DNA of 64,000 nucleotides from positions 205,083,934-205,147,933 of the forward strand of contig CP136063.1 in the NCBI GenBank assembly GCA_032622095.1, given 5' to 3'. Below the pieces are notes generated by a model. The model was not told the DNA's origin. It searched no databases and was given only the letters and a program-made list of their open reading frames with translations. This document shows positions 32,277 through 44,459 of the stretch, piece by piece (within the stretch, counting starts at the first letter, position 1; every line of letters begins with the position of its first letter). Source of the stretch: Siphonodentalium dalli. Lineage: Eukaryota; Mollusca; Scaphopoda; Gadilida; Siphonodentaliidae. The translations under genes and the position numbers were made by a program.

Positions 32277-32510
32277 GCTAACATTTTTTTATACTAAATT
32301 GATTCTCACATTCAGTTATAAAAGTATACTTTGTAATGGTCTATTATTCATTTGGATGGATGATCACGAAAATAAGAAGACGAAAAATAATACAAATGCA
32401 GAAGGGGTCCTATTTATTGGAGGGAAATGTTCAGATAATAACATTTCCTAAGGAATAATTACTCATGAGTCATGAATGAGTTTGTAGTATATAAAGGGCT
32501 AAGTTAAAAG
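32277..32510 (+). mobile_element. P4-family element, diverged copy
   Basis: TACTAAATTGATTCTCACAT, TCAGTTATAAAAGTATA, TGGTCTATTATTCATTTGGA and TTGGAGGGAAATGTTCAGAT follow the P4 order. The right end is AAAGGGCTAA with TTAA mutated. The frame 32203-32451 runs across it. Confidence 0.7.
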
Positions 32511-33460
32511 GACATGGATCATTCAGACTTCCAAATTTTGTTTACGTAATTTGGAAGGAGATATAGGATTGTTTTATAAACACACGAAATATTGGAAAAA
32601 GTACTTGTCAAGGTCACATCAATGTTCCAGATGTCTTAAATTGTTCGCAAAAAGTAACAAACGCTCGTTATTTCTACCTTATCATGACTGACAAGGAACA
32701 CTCTGATCACTTTAATTAGTATTAGTATATAAGATATACACACATTTTAAGTTGCATGTGCATGAAAGCACGCCCCCATTCACCACCCTGCATGGAGTGA
32801 CACCGTGACCGTACAGTCTGTGTTAGTTATGTCATCACAACCCGCACCCAAGTGTTTATTTTTCTGAAGTCTGTTGCCTTCGCAGTTGTGGTTTTCTGTT
32901 TTCGAGTTCATTGCATTGATGTCCAGTGCAAAACTATTTCAATATCAGAATCATTCTTTGGAGCAACAAATTGATGATGTAGTTATCACAGTGTATAAAC
33001 CGCAGAAACAACTGATCGGAAGTTGCTGTCGCCGAGGGAGGGGGGGGGGGTGGTTACACAATCACATTAGGTGAGTGCCAGGCAGGACAAACAAGCAGTT
33101 AATCGATAACTACTTTTGAGTCGACTTGAATGGATGCCTAATTACAACAACGGACACAACATGTACCCCGCCTCTCAAATTGGCACGTATTATTGGTGAA
33201 TTAGTTAAATTCCCGTCGCATTCCATCCATAATACCCCGATAATGACCACATTTATGAAACAATCATACAACCTGCGGTACATTACCCATTCTCCATTTG
33301 AGTCAACGACTCTTTTTATGGATAAAAACGGCCTTATTCCCAATATCAAATTGACAGACGACACATTGCACAGTCGAGGTTCCCAATGGGTATACGTTAC
33401 AATATTCACCATTTGGGAACTTCAATTTGAGTCTATGTATCCAATAGCAGATGATGCCAT
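32511..33460. other. Unassigned, both-strand open region at 33110-33476
   Basis: 33110-33476 is open for 100-116 codons on both strands, so either frame may be a shadow of the other. No motif was recognised in either. 32990-33050 recurs inverted at 790-850. A G run lies at 33040-33049. Confidence 0.35.
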
Positions 33461-33466
33461 GCAGAA

Positions 33467-33590
33467 TTTCTCATGATGAGATCCCCAGAGGGTGAATTTA
33501 GTGATGCTAGCCCGCTATGCGGGATAGCGTCACTAAATTCATCCTCTGGGGACCTCATTCTGCAAATGACAGGCACATAGATTGGGTCAA
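33467..33590. repeat. hAT-like palindrome, truncated copy
   Basis: GATCCCCAGAGGGTGAATTT...CATCCTCTGGGGACCTCATT and CTGCAAATGACAGGCACA match 13953-14103. The left terminus is lost. Confidence 0.75.
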
Positions 33591-33824
33591 ATATACCGAC
33601 GGCAGCGTGCGTCATTGTAAACGCCAGCGAATGTACCTCTTGCATTGATCTGCTATACTTGTACCGAATAACCTACCTGGTTTATAAAATAAACAATGTC
33701 GGTGAATACGAGCCCAGTTGTGAATTCGACGTAATGCCTCTACCCAAATTCTAATCAAAAGCCTGGTTGATGCAAGTGGTTCGTCTAACCATTGCACACT
33801 ATGATTGCCCATATAATTTCCCTT

Positions 33825-34330
33825 CCCATCAGGGGGGGGGGGGGGGGTCGGGAAAAAAATTCAGGCACGTATGGCATTTTTTCACTTTCGATCATTTTTT
33901 GTACCCACCCACCCCCACCGCCAAATTTTTTTCCGTTTTCGGCAGTTTTTTCCGACCCACCCCCCCCCCTTTTAACACTAAAACAGAGATTTGCGGGGGG
34001 AAATTCACTGTAAACAGCTGTATGTGAATTTATGTGCATACTATTTATCATGGATGTTAACATGGACATGTAAATAGGAATGAGTAATTTTGAGGTCATT
34101 CGGCCAAAAAAACATGGCTGCCAGCGGCCATCTTGGATTTCAAAATTTGCAACAAAATACAACACGATAGCTGCCTGCAGTCAGTTTACCAGTTAGAATT
34201 ACATTATTTCTCTCATTCAAACTGATTCAAAGTGGTTTTGAAGCCCAACTCATTGCCAAAACACTAAAAACAAGCAGGATTTTTTGTTTTTAGTTACGTG
34301 CCGTAAGAAATTTTTTCACCCCCCCCCTGT
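33825..34330 (+). repeat. Family J dispersed repeat, copy 2
   Basis: A G run (33831-33847), C/T-rich segments and then the GTCATTCGGCCAAAAAAACA and GCGGCCATCTTGGATTT blocks as at 13325-13660, ending in a C run near 34320. It is longer than copy 1 in the 5' part. The frames 33767-34165 on both strands follow the low-complexity G/C runs. Confidence 0.68.
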
Positions 34331-34899
34331 TCCCATAGCAGCGCTATACATTTGAGACACCGAGAGCATTAATTACCCCTGGCCAAGTGGTCCTCCTTAT
34401 TTCGCCCAATTTGGGCGTTTCTCTGATGGCTGTTTTTCATCTGACGTGTGTGTCGGGATAAATGATGTGGAGGATTTATGTAAATGTTAGCCCAAACTAC
34501 ATTTCCAAGTAACGATGGTTATGTTGTTTATTTTGAGAAATAATACCGCATCAGATGAATTCAGCCCAAATATGTTAACAGTTGTCGTGTAAAACATTTG
34601 CAGTACTACTACCGTAGGTTAGCGTTATTTAGTATTTGTGGATGTCCTTTAACATGGGGGAAAATAGACTACTGCGCTTGAACGAGCATGTGAATTTGTC
34701 ATTTTTAATGTATAGCAAGTTGATAATCAATAACAGAGGCATTCTCTGTCAAATACAGTCGCTCTATTTACGGTATTAATTGCGGAACTTTCAAAACTAA
34801 ACTACGCGTAAACGGCTACATACTGTAAATTATAGAAGGTGTCGAATCGGCCTAATCGCCCCAGGGCCAACTCGTCCCAGTCGACGTGTGCCAATTCGG

Positions 34900-35360
34900 T
34901 ACACACTATAAAATGTATCCGAGGCTGAGTCCGGCTCGGAATAAAATGTGTATACGGGGTGTTATATAGTGTCTGGTCCGTTGTTTCTCAATGAATATTA
35001 TTGAAATTTGGTGTATATGTCCTGACTGGGACATGGAATACAACAACGTTTGAATTGTTTTTAAATTTACAAATTTGTTGATTTTATTCATTTTTGTTTC
35101 GTTCTGAAACACACTATAAAGTGTATGCGACCGGCTCCAAAATAAAAGGTGTGAGCGGACTTGATGTCGCATTATCTTCTTTGTTTATTAATGGACAAGA
35201 CTGAAATATTGTACATATGTTCGGGTTATGACATGGACAACATTAACGGTTGAATTGTTCTTAAATTCACAAATTTGTTGATTTTATTCAACATTTCGTT
35301 CTTTCATTCTATAAAGTGTAAACGGTCGCCCCATTTAAAAGGTTAAGCGGCTTATGTGCT
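34900..35360 (+). repeat. Tandem duplication, about 200-bp units
   Basis: Two and a partial third unit, each with a CACTATAAA(A/G)TGTAT start, a GGCTC(C/G)(A/G)AATAAAA block, ACATGGA(A/C)(T/A)ACAAC and ACAAATTTGTTGATTTTATT. No recognisable gene. Confidence 0.75.
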
Positions 35361-35465
35361 TAGTGTTATAGGTAATCGGATTAACTAATTGGCGACTCTA
35401 AACTATTGTGTTTTGGGGTATTTGAGCTTTTTTGTGAAATAATAATTGAGGACGTGAATACATTT

Positions 35466-35820
35466 ATTTTAAATGATAACTTTATTTAGTGATAATAAAC
35501 ACATACAATATAATAACGAACACGAGACATACATAATTTATAAACTGTTAACAAAAGATATCAAATTCAATACATTACAAAAATGACTCAGTGAAGTTTA
35601 TAAAGTGAACATAAAAACATTAAGGTAAGAATCTTTTTAAGGAATGCAACTTTATTTAATGATAATAAACACATAAATTAAAATAACAAACATGAGACAT
35701 ACATGATTTATAAACTGTTAACAAGCGATATCAAATTCAATACACGACAAAGATGACTCAGTGAAGTTTATAAAGTGAACATAAAAATATTAAGGTAAGA
35801 ATCTTTTTAAGCATTACCAA
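35466..35820 (+). repeat. Direct duplication, about 178 bp, two copies
   Basis: AACTTTATTTA(G/A)TGATAATAAACACATA through GTAAGAATCTTTTTAAG occurs twice in a row with about ten differences. Non-coding. Confidence 0.88.
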
Positions 35821-37180
35821 ACCGTTTAGCACAGACCACAGTCCACTTCACTCATCCGATCATCACCAAACTTCATATTTATCTTGATATTGATCTATCA
35901 GATGAGAGCTATCAAATATTTTTTGAATTTCATAGGAAAAAATGGTCGCCAGCGGCCATATTGCATTTACGTTATATGTTATCGCGTCATGTCGATATCT
36001 AGTATTACTTAGAAATTTCACCTTTCCAGATTCATAATTGCTCCATTGACTGTAACAGATGAAATTATTCCCTCTTCGGATAGAGTGTCACTGAAACTTT
36101 ATTTTGTCAGACTGTTTGTATAGTCACTGATTATATGTGGCAATAATCTGTAATAAGATGTAGCACTATTTTATTTTATATTTACATGTAGTGGTGTTTT
36201 TATACAACAATTCTAATCCCCACCTAGATCATCATGTGATCGACCATACATCGCGCGCGAGGACCTGGTTGAATTAAGGGGGGTTTTATGGATCACTTCT
36301 GTCCTCAAGCTAGATTATACTTATGCCATTTAATGGCATGTTTCTAACGTGGAGGGTTATATATGCTTGAGACACCACCACTCTTCAATTCACACCAAGT
36401 TCTCAGCTGTCATATTCGGATATTAGAACCCATAGCCATGATATATGGTTTATTTTGTGTATACTAGTAATATAGTTATTTTCAGTACCTTTATATACCA
36501 GTACTGTGTATAACAATGCATATAAATGAATCCATGTATACATGTATATTGATTCAACGGATTCAGTGGTTTTGTCCATCAGTCTATCAAATTTGCGGGG
36601 AAAATATGGCCACCAGCAGTACACCCTGCTAAATTTCAAATTTGAATCAATTGGCGCACCCTGCAGCCAGCTTTTATTGGAGAACTTTTTCTCATGTGGA
36701 TATTTTGGGTCACCGCTAGATGTGAGCCATATTTTATTCTCAAACTTTCCTTGTGAAAACATCACTGCCAGCGGTGATCTTGAATTTTACTATTTTTATG
36801 GCTAAATAATTTGGTTGATCCTACAGACGATACCCCTTGTCCGATCGTCACCAGATTCCACAATGATCTTCTGGATAACCAGGGTGAGAGTAATCTAATT
36901 TTCCGAATTTCGTTAAAAAACATGACCACAGGCAGCAATTTGGTATCTTACTCTTGTGCATGACTGAATTGTTTAGCAGACATATCCCTCATCTGATAGT
37001 CACCAAACTTCATATTGATCTTCGGGCTGACAACTAGATGGGAGCTATCGAATGCTTTGAATTGTTTGTCGCCAGCAGTCATCTTCTATTTTGGTTTTTA
37101 TATACATGTATATCTCTTCATGCGAATAGCCAGTATTACGTAGGTACTTCAACTTTCCGCATTCCTGTCATCATTTGAAA
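35815..37180 (+). repeat. Family K repeats, copies 2 and 3
   Basis: 35815-36170 and 36590-37180 carry CATCCGATCATCACCAAACT, TTCATATT(G/T)ATCTT, CGCCAGCGGCCATATTGCAT-type and GCTCCATTGACTGTAA blocks as at 25340-25850. The segment between them has no recognised feature. Confidence 0.6.
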
Positions 37181-37329
37181 TATAAAAATTTACCTGATAC
37201 ATGCACCCTTAAAAATTTGTTTCGTCGTATCTATTTTAATGACCCGTATGGTAATATTGATATAGATATATTTGTCAAACATTTCTTTGTACAATATACA
37301 GGTATTTAGTTTGTAACTAAATCTAGAAA

Positions 37330-37870
37330 TATATAATAGTAGCTGGTGGACCCGACTTCGTCCAGGATGTTCCCCTCTGATTTTCGGAGAATTGCGCGAT
37401 TTAACCTTGAATTGACCATTTTAAAGGTGAAGGTCATGTCGGGGTCACGATTTGACCCGTACAAAACACTCCCCGGACAAAAGTTCCCGAAAAAAGTACC
37501 CGTCGAAATCCGCCCGGCTTTACCCGATTTGACCTTGAATTGACAATTTTGAATGTCAAGATCAGGTCGGGGTCATGATTTGACCCATCCGAAACACTCC
37601 CGCGCGGGACAAAAGTAACGGTAGGTATCAAATTTCGTTGAAATCCTTCCGTTTTACCAGATTTGATCTTGAATTGATCTTTTTGAATGTCAAAGTCAGG
37701 TCGGGATCAAGATATGACCCGTTCAAAATACTCCCTGGAAATAATTTCCCCATGGTGTCAAATCTGTCCGGCCGTTTTCCCGGCCATAGCTAACAGACAA
37801 ACAGACAGACAAATGTCCAAAATATATATTAGACTAGCTGATGTACTCGACTTCGTTTGGGCTATTTAGG
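37330..37870. repeat. Family L: three approximately 132-bp tandem units between Helitron-like ends
   Basis: The units share TTGA(C/T)CTTGAATTGA and GTCA(G/T)GTCGGG(G/A)TCA at about 37403, 37531 and 37662. A CAGACAAACAGACAGACAAA tail follows at 37793-37815. Both borders carry AGCTG(G/A)TG(G/T)AC(C/T)CGACTTCG, which read on the minus strand ends in CAGCTA(G/C). A related border block, but not the units, occurs at 44460-44478 on the plus strand. Classification as Helitron-like is tentative. Confidence 0.5.
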
Positions 37871-38034
37871 GATTTTTTTGTGATCGGCTCCATCTGAACA
37901 GTACCCAGTATATACAGTGTCTGGCCAAACTATTGTTCAATTGGTCCAGAAACATGCCTATATCAGCACGTTCGAGGACATGGCCCACGTGAAATTGGAC
38001 CCGTCCATATTGCTCCCGGGATCTAAGTAGTCCT

Positions 38035-38230
38035 ACACACAAATTTTTAGTCGGATCGGTCAAGGTCCAGAAACATGCCTATGAGCGAGGTCAAGTTGAC
38101 ACGTTAAATACCAAATCCGAGTCGGATCGGTCGAGCAGTGTTAGAGTCTATAACACATACACATATGCATTCATACATACACACATACATACAGACAGGT
38201 GTTCCAAAATGTATAATCGATAGCTACAAC
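38035..38230 (+). repeat. Repeat tail with (ACATACAT)n and CAGACAGG
   Basis: GTCGGATCGGTC occurs twice (38051, 38130), then a CATACATACACACATACATA-type tail and CAGACAGGTGTTCCAAAATG. It resembles the tail of the preceding family L repeat and may be its relative. No gene. Confidence 0.45.
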
Positions 38231-38284
38231 AATTTTATGGTAGATAGTTCACGGGCGACCTGATGCATGCATCTTAGTTTTCTT

Positions 38285-38770
38285 GTATGCTATGGTGATG
38301 GTGGTCCTGAATTGCTGTGATGCGGGTTGGGAAAACTGATTACGAAAAAGTACCGTTATTTTTTCTAAAGTTGTCATTTTCGCGGTGTTTGGCTAATCCG
38401 ACCGATTTGAGAAAATAAACCAGTATGAAACATCCAAGAACATATATATTTTTGAAAAATATAATAATGCCTACGCTGGTGTTTCTAAACTACATGAATA
38501 ATCATCTTGATTACAGTCGATTTTTAACAACTAATACAACCAGTATTAAACATATTTCGAAATAAGTATGTTGTTGAATGTTTGATACGCATTTATGGCT
38601 TTTCATGGATATGTTCAGATTATCGGAACACCGCAAAAAAAGTCAAATAAAAAAAATTTAACGGTACTTTTTGGTAACAGCATCAGTTTGCCCCAACAGC
38701 ATCATATAGCAATTCAGCAGGACCCAACCGCATTGTAGCACATTAGCAGGACCACTTGACCAGGGGTGAG
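38285..38770. repeat. Family M inverted-repeat element
   Basis: The left arm TGAATTGCTGTGATGC...AAAGTACCGTTATTTTTTC and GTTGTCATTTTCGCGGTGTT is mirrored by AACACCGCAAAAAAAGTC, AACGGTACTTTTTGGTAACA and GCATCATATAGCAATTCA. The arms total about 110 bp around a 250-bp centre. The left half recurs at 8700-8960. No transposase. Confidence 0.65.
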
Positions 38771-39059
38771 CATATTGCCCATTCGCTGTGTAAATTTCAC
38801 GCTTGGATGGATCCAATTCAATAAGTGCGATTGACCAGTCTCTTCGCGATCTAATTTAGGAATAATGCGGATCGGGCAAGTGATCGATCTCTAACGACCA
38901 TCTGCTGGCCAGTAATTTGCAGACTGATGCGATTTAGTCGACTTAATGTTATGTAACCCGATGCTAATTGCATCTTCATACATAATACGCCGACATAGAA
39001 CATTTCTGAACTGAGACTGAGACTGGGACTGAGCACGCACACTAATCAATGCACTGGGT

Positions 39060-40950
39060 TGCCTTTGATAAATGTACTGTATCCACAACACCAGCTTCCC
39101 CTGTCCATGCACATACCAACCGTCTGTTACTATTTTTCTGTTAATGCACGCTCTTAACCTGTGCCGGATAGAAGTATATATAGGTACATCTAATGGGCGC
39201 GTTATAATATAATAATCGATGAAATCCACAACACCAGATTCCCCTGTCCACATACCAACCGTCTGTTACTATTTTTCTGATAATGCACGCTCTCAACTTG
39301 TGCCGGATACAAGTACAGGTACATCTAATGGGCGCATTATATATAATATAACAATTAATCCATTCCACAACATCAGATTCCCCTGTCCACATACCAACCG
39401 TATGTTACTATTGTTCTATTGACGCACGCTCTTATCTTGTGTCGGATACAAGTACAGTTACATCTAATGGGCGCATTATATATAATATAACAATTAATCC
39501 ATTCCACAACACCAGATTCCCCTGTCCAGATACCAACCGTCTGTTACTATTTTTTCTTTTCTGTTAATGCACGTTCTTAACTTGTGCCGGATAAAAGTAC
39601 AGATATATCTAATGGGCGCATTATAATATAATAATCGATCTTATTCACAACTTCAGATTCCCCTGTCCACATACCAACCGTCTGTTACTATTTTACAGTT
39701 AATGCATGTTCTTAACTTGTGCCGGATACAAGTACAGGTACATATAATGGGCGCGTTATATATAATAATCGACCAAATCCACAACATCAGATTCCCCTGT
39801 CCACAAACCAACCGTCAGTTACTATTTTTTTCAGTTAATGCACGCTCGTAACTTGTGCCTGATACAAGTACAGGTACATCTAATGGGCGCATTATAATAT
39901 AATAAGCGATCCAATTCACAACACCAGCTTCCCATGTCCACATACCAACCGTATGTTACTATTGTTCTGTTATAATGCACGCTCTTAACTTGTGCCGGAT
40001 ACAAGTACATGCAGGTACATCTAATGGGCGCGTTATAATATAATAAGCGATCCAATCCACAACACCATATTACCCTGTCCACATACCAATCGTATGTTAC
40101 TATTGTTCTGTTAATGCACGCTCTTAACTTGTGCCGGATACAAGTACATGTACATCTAATGGGCGCGTTATAATATAATAATCGATGAAATCCACAACAC
40201 CAGATTCCCCTGTCCACACACCAACCGCCGGTTACTATTTTTCTGTTATAATGCACGCTCGTAACTTGTGCCTGATACAAGTACAGGTACATCTAATGGC
40301 CGCGTTATAATATGATAATCGATCCAATTCACAACACCAGATTACCCTGTCCACATACCAACCATCTGTTACTATTTTTCTGTTATAATGCACGCTGGTA
40401 ACTTGTGCCGGATACAAGTACAGGTACATCTAATGGCCGCGTTATAATATGATAATCGATCCAATTCACAACACCAGATTACCCTGTCCACATACCAACC
40501 ATCTGTTACTATTTTTCTGTTATAATGCACGCTGGTAACTTGTGCCGGATACAAGTACAGGTATACATCTAATGGGCGCGTTATAATATGATAAGCGATC
40601 CAATCCACAACACCAGATTCTCCTGTCCACATACCAATCGTATGTTACTATTGTTCTGTTAATGCACGCTCTTAACTTGTGCCGGATACAAGTACATGTA
40701 CATCTAATGGGCGCGTTATAATATAATAATCGATGAAATCCACAACACCAGATTCCCCTGTCCACATACCAACCATCTGTTACTATTTTTCTGTTATAAT
40801 GCACGCTGATAACTTGTGCCGGATACAAGTACAGGTATATACATCTAATGGGCGCGTTATAATATAATGATCGATGAAATCCACAACACCATATTCCCCT
40901 GTCCATGCACATATATACCAACCGTCTGTTACTATTTTACAGTTAACGAC
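39060..40950. repeat. 135-bp minisatellite, 14 units
   Basis: Unit blocks are CACAACACCAGATTCCCCTG, CACATACCAACCGTCTGTTA, GCACGCTCTTAACTTGTGCC and GGTACATCTAATGGGCGCGT. Spacing varies from about 132 to 143 bp because of small indels (AATG/ATAATG, GGTAC/GGTATAC). Because 135 is 45 codons, minus-strand frames stay open across several units (153 codons at 39831-40292, 133 at 40520-40921, 120 at 38891-39253). Indels shift the frame between groups of units, so coding is not supported. Confidence 0.92.
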
Positions 40951-41029
40951 AATTCTCGACGAGTTGAACATTCAGTAACCATATACTGCTCCCCATCTAC
41001 TGCTCAGAATCAGACACCCCTTTCAAATG

Positions 41030-41140
41030 GATGGTGCAAACAGACGCAGTACTAGCGACCTTGTTCAAGGGTCACCACTTGGCGTAAAATTTAATCCGAC
41101 AATTCCACGTCCATCAATTCGGCCTAGCCGTTATCAATTG
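41030..41140 (-). mobile_element. SINE 3' fragment
   Basis: GCGACCTTGTTCAAGGGTCA, ACTTGGCG, TTTAATCCGACAATTCCACG and GGATGGTGCAAACAGACGCA match the body and 3' end of the SINE at 17265-17502. The tRNA head is missing. Confidence 0.72.
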
Positions 41141-41420
41141 GCATGTCCAATAACTCTGAGATCAAATAACCTGACATAATAGAACAATGAACACTGAATA
41201 AGACGAAACAATATGCACACGCATCATGCGGTCACAGGGAAACATAACATGTAATTTAGATTAAGTTGCATTCGTCTTAACAAACTCTTGGCAAATATAT
41301 GAATATAAAATTGATAGGATATGTAGTCCCAAAACAAAAGGACATGCATTTGTTGACAAGAAATAAAAAAGAAACCACAATATATACAAAACACGAGAAA
41401 AGAATGTAACGGGAACTGCA

Positions 41421-41545
41421 AATAATGTGTCTGTCATTTTGCAGAATGAGGTCCCCAGAGGGTGAATTTAATGATGCTATCCCGCACAGCGTACAAGCAT
41501 CAACAAATTCACCCTCCGCTGACCTTATTCTTCTTAGGCCTCATC
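41421..41545. repeat. hAT-like palindrome, decayed copy
   Basis: GTGTCTGTCATTTTGCAGAA, then GAGGTCCCCAGAGGGTGAAT and a mutated second arm (TTCACCCTCCGCTGACC). The right terminus is absent. Confidence 0.7.
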
Positions 41546-41789
41546 TTCTGTGAAGTGTCTATAGTCTCAAATTAACATTTTTGTAATGACTTTTTCCCTT
41601 CTGTGACGTTTCTATATTCATTATTTGCAGAAGAAATAGACGCGGGCAATATATACTATTCGGGGTTCACCCTGGTCGGGAAATTCTTTATGGATATTTC
41701 TGAAGTGCTTTGGCCATTCATCATACCAGCCTCAGGCTGAGAAACGTTAGCCAAATTGAAAAAGTAAATTATGGGATCATCAAGAAAAC

Positions 41790-41995
41790 CGAAACTATAA
41801 CACAAAAATATAAAGAAACAAGAACAAAAATAACAGAAAGAAAATGAAACAAGACAAAAATAACAGAAAACAAAATTAAACCCTAAAAAAAATATAAAGA
41901 AATATATAGAAACACTAACAAAAATAACAGAAACATAAAGAAACACACCCAAAAATAAAATAAATATATAGAAACACTAACAAAAAAACTGCAAT
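41790..41995. repeat. A-rich low-complexity stretch
   Basis: Irregular repetition of AAAAATAACAGAAA and ATATATAGAAACACTAACAA. The minus frame 41656-41952 (Phe/Ser/Tyr-rich, 98 codons) is the low-complexity shadow. Confidence 0.8.
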
Positions 41996-42184
41996 AGGTC
42001 TAGCCGGCACTATATATCAACATAAATGAGTACCTATTCGCCTATATTGTCTTATTATTATCTTATTTGACTAGGATCTGTGTATAAATTACATATTGAA
42101 AAATCTCTCTTTTTTAAATAACTTGTGAGTCGACAAGTGTAAACAAAGATGTTTCGTCAGTTGGGATATGTACATACATTACCT

Positions 42185-42890
42185 ATTGACCGGTGTGACT
42201 AAACACCGCCCGGACCAGCCCGGACCAGTCCGGACCCCCATATGGACTATATGAGTGATTTTAAGGGCAATATAAGTGCAGGGGTGTCATGGAAACCCAC
42301 TCAGGGTCGCTATTAACCCTCCAAATGCCGGCATCGGCGAAAATGTTCGCCGCGAAATGAAACTAACAGCCCGGACCGCCCCTGCTGCGTCCAGGTGTGA
42401 TTTTACTAGCCATATATGTGCGAGGGTGTTAATGAAACCCAAGTACGCACGGAGAGTGGTCAAGGTCAAACTGAAGTGCCGTTTATTAACCCCTAAACTT
42501 CCCAGATTCAGCCACAATTACAAAATTGTGCCCCCCAATAAACAAACTCACAGCCCGGACCCCCTTAACGTACTCGTACTTCTAATAACTCCTTACATAT
42601 GTATTGTGGAACTACCCTCGACTACACTCATTAAGATACAACGGCGAGTCGCCAACGAATGCCTGGCAATTAACCCCCAAAATGCCGCCATCGCCGATTA
42701 TGTTTACCGATAACGACGCTGACAGCCCGGATCAGCCCGGATCAGCCCGGACCATCCCGGTCCAGACCGGACCCCCTCCCATATGGACTATATGAGTGAT
42801 TTTAAGGGCAATATAAGTGCAGGGGTGTCATAGAAACCCACCCAGGGTCGCTATTAACCCTCCAAATACCAGCATCGGCGAAAACGTGTA
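42185..42890 (+). repeat. Family R repeat, copy 2, with internal duplication
   Basis: Starts GGTGTGACTAAACACCGCCC and GGACCAGCCCGGACCAG, the inverse of the right end of 31496-31855. A block GACTATATGAGTGATTTTAA through CGCTATTAACCCTCCAAAT occurs twice (42244, 42785) flanking the central part that matches copy 1. A (CCCGGATCAG)n run lies at 42725-42760. The 145-codon plus frame 42276-42713 follows the repeat and has no homologue-like features. A T-family element has inserted just beyond. Confidence 0.65.
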
Positions 42891-42983
42891 AACCAGGTTG
42901 TTCCGCTTGTATATATCTGGGCCACTATAACTCCGATGAGTTGTCATTGTATAAGTACTTTCTGGAGACACCACCACATATTT

Positions 42984-43445
42984 ATGACCCGCCATATCAA
43001 ATCCAGTCGTAAGTCGGGATTTTTTTTTACTCTGTGCCAATGCATTCTCTTATATATGCGAGTCGACCATAGGTCGCCTCGCATATATATAAGAGAATGC
43101 ATTGGCCTAACAATTTTTTACAATTTTAATAATTTGTTCTTGTATTCTTTAACAATTTTATAATTTCACCCATACAGAGCCCCAGACAAACATGAGCAGA
43201 CGACACTCTTCTATATGCTTCTATATATGTGTGGGGCTCCCTGCAGGGTAATGGATGTTTTTTATTTTATGTCCTAAAAATTGTAAGAAACATTTATTTA
43301 AAAAAAATGATAAAAGATTGTTAGGCCAATGCATTCTCTTATATATGCGAGGCGACCTATGGTCGACTCGCATATATAAGAGAATGCATTGGCACAGGGT
43401 AAAATAAATCCCGACTTACGTCTGGATTTGATATGGCGGGTCACA
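42984..43445. mobile_element. T-family MITE, copy 3
   Basis: TATGACCCGCCATATCAAAT...GGCGGGTCACA with hairpins 43036-43106 and 43325-43393. It is nearly identical to 28256-28719, including the shared right-flank word TTTATTTG, so the true boundary may lie a few bases further out. Confidence 0.9.
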
Positions 43446-43489
43446 TCTTTATTTGACGTAGTCCCCCTTCTTACTGGTTGTTATCAGTA

Positions 43490-43680
43490 AATCGTGGATA
43501 TTGATACCACGTGATTGCAAAAATCAATCTGATGAAATTTATGTTGGGACTTAACAATCTCGTGCTAAATGATGATGATATAATTAGATTGGCGGACGCC
43601 ATCGGGATTCCGCCTGACAGAATCGCCATTTGGGGACATAATTAAGTGTGGGCATCGATGCCAAAAACAGAATTCTGCTG
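43490..43680 (+). repeat. Family Q module, unit 1 of 4
   Basis: A module of roughly 190 bp: ATCGATACCACGTGATTG-type start, TATGTCGGGAC and CAATCTCGTGCTAAATGATG. Then come GATTCCGCCTGACAGAA and CTGGGGACA(T/G)AATTAA, ending in GTGGGCA. Other units are at 44020-44215, 45175-45410 and 46535-46720. The surrounding sequences around units 1-3 also show weak similarity (CCCATAATG(C/A)ATG(T/C)TGAC upstream), so larger blocks were duplicated. No gene assigned. Confidence 0.75.
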
Positions 43681-44019
43681 GACAAATCAATTCCAATGTA
43701 GACACTTGAGTTTTTAGCAAATATGTTTTCTTGGATACATCAGTGAGCAGACGCTTGATTAACCAGAAGTTGATTTATTCTTTTCAATTATACCCACACA
43801 TATATAATAGTGTAGAACACGAAAGACTTTTCGTTTGTACTAATTATTTTGGCATAATTTTATGTTGCAAATATCGTTTTGATCACTTTTAAATGGACAA
43901 CGTGTGAACCAAGATGTTTCTTCTGTATTTACTGGGTGACTAATACAAACATACATTCGTCAAATAAGACACCGCATCCTATACGAATTATCCCATAATG
44001 CATGTTGACCTGGGGCGGA

Positions 44020-44215
44020 TGGTATCGATACCACGTGATTGTGTACAACTCATTCATAAAACAGATGAAACGTATGTCGGGACCTCACAAAAGTAACAAT
44101 CTCGTGCTAAATTACGACGATATATATAACTAGACTGCATGCCAGATGTGATTGGGATTCCGCCTGACAGAAGCGCCCTCTGGGGACAGAATTAACTGTG
44201 GGCAGACGATTCACC
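44020..44215 (+). repeat. Family Q module, unit 2
   Basis: GCGGATGGTATCGATACCAC through GAATTAACTGTGGGCAGACG, as in unit 1 but with an approximately 20-bp longer spacer before TATGTCGGGAC. Confidence 0.75.
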
Positions 44216-44459
44216 CAATGCAAAACATAACTGTACTGAAAAACAATTGAAAAATTCCAAACAAGTACTTGAAGTTTTGCATGGGTTTGTATTTCGGCTC
44301 TCCGGTCAATATGAGGTGGGTCCTGAATCTGCCCGACATCGTCTTATGATGTTTGCACATATGTTAACTAGAGTCACATTACCGAACATAAATTACACGG
44401 ACGCTCTTTATATTTCACCTTTAGCATTAATTTTTTTCCACACTTTATACCCATGCAAC

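Noticed and set aside
33110-33476. Overlapping 100- and 116-codon ORFs on opposite strands
   Set aside because: Neither has a recognised motif; openness on both strands argues for chance composition.
33767-34165. Pro/Gly-rich ORFs around G and C runs
   Set aside because: Caused by homopolymer runs in family J; the equivalent region at 13325 is not open.
41656-41952. 98-codon Phe-rich membrane-like ORF (minus)
   Set aside because: Shadow of an A-rich low-complexity tract.
42276-42713. 145-codon plus-strand ORF
   Set aside because: Lies within family R; the copy at 31496-31855 does not preserve the frame.
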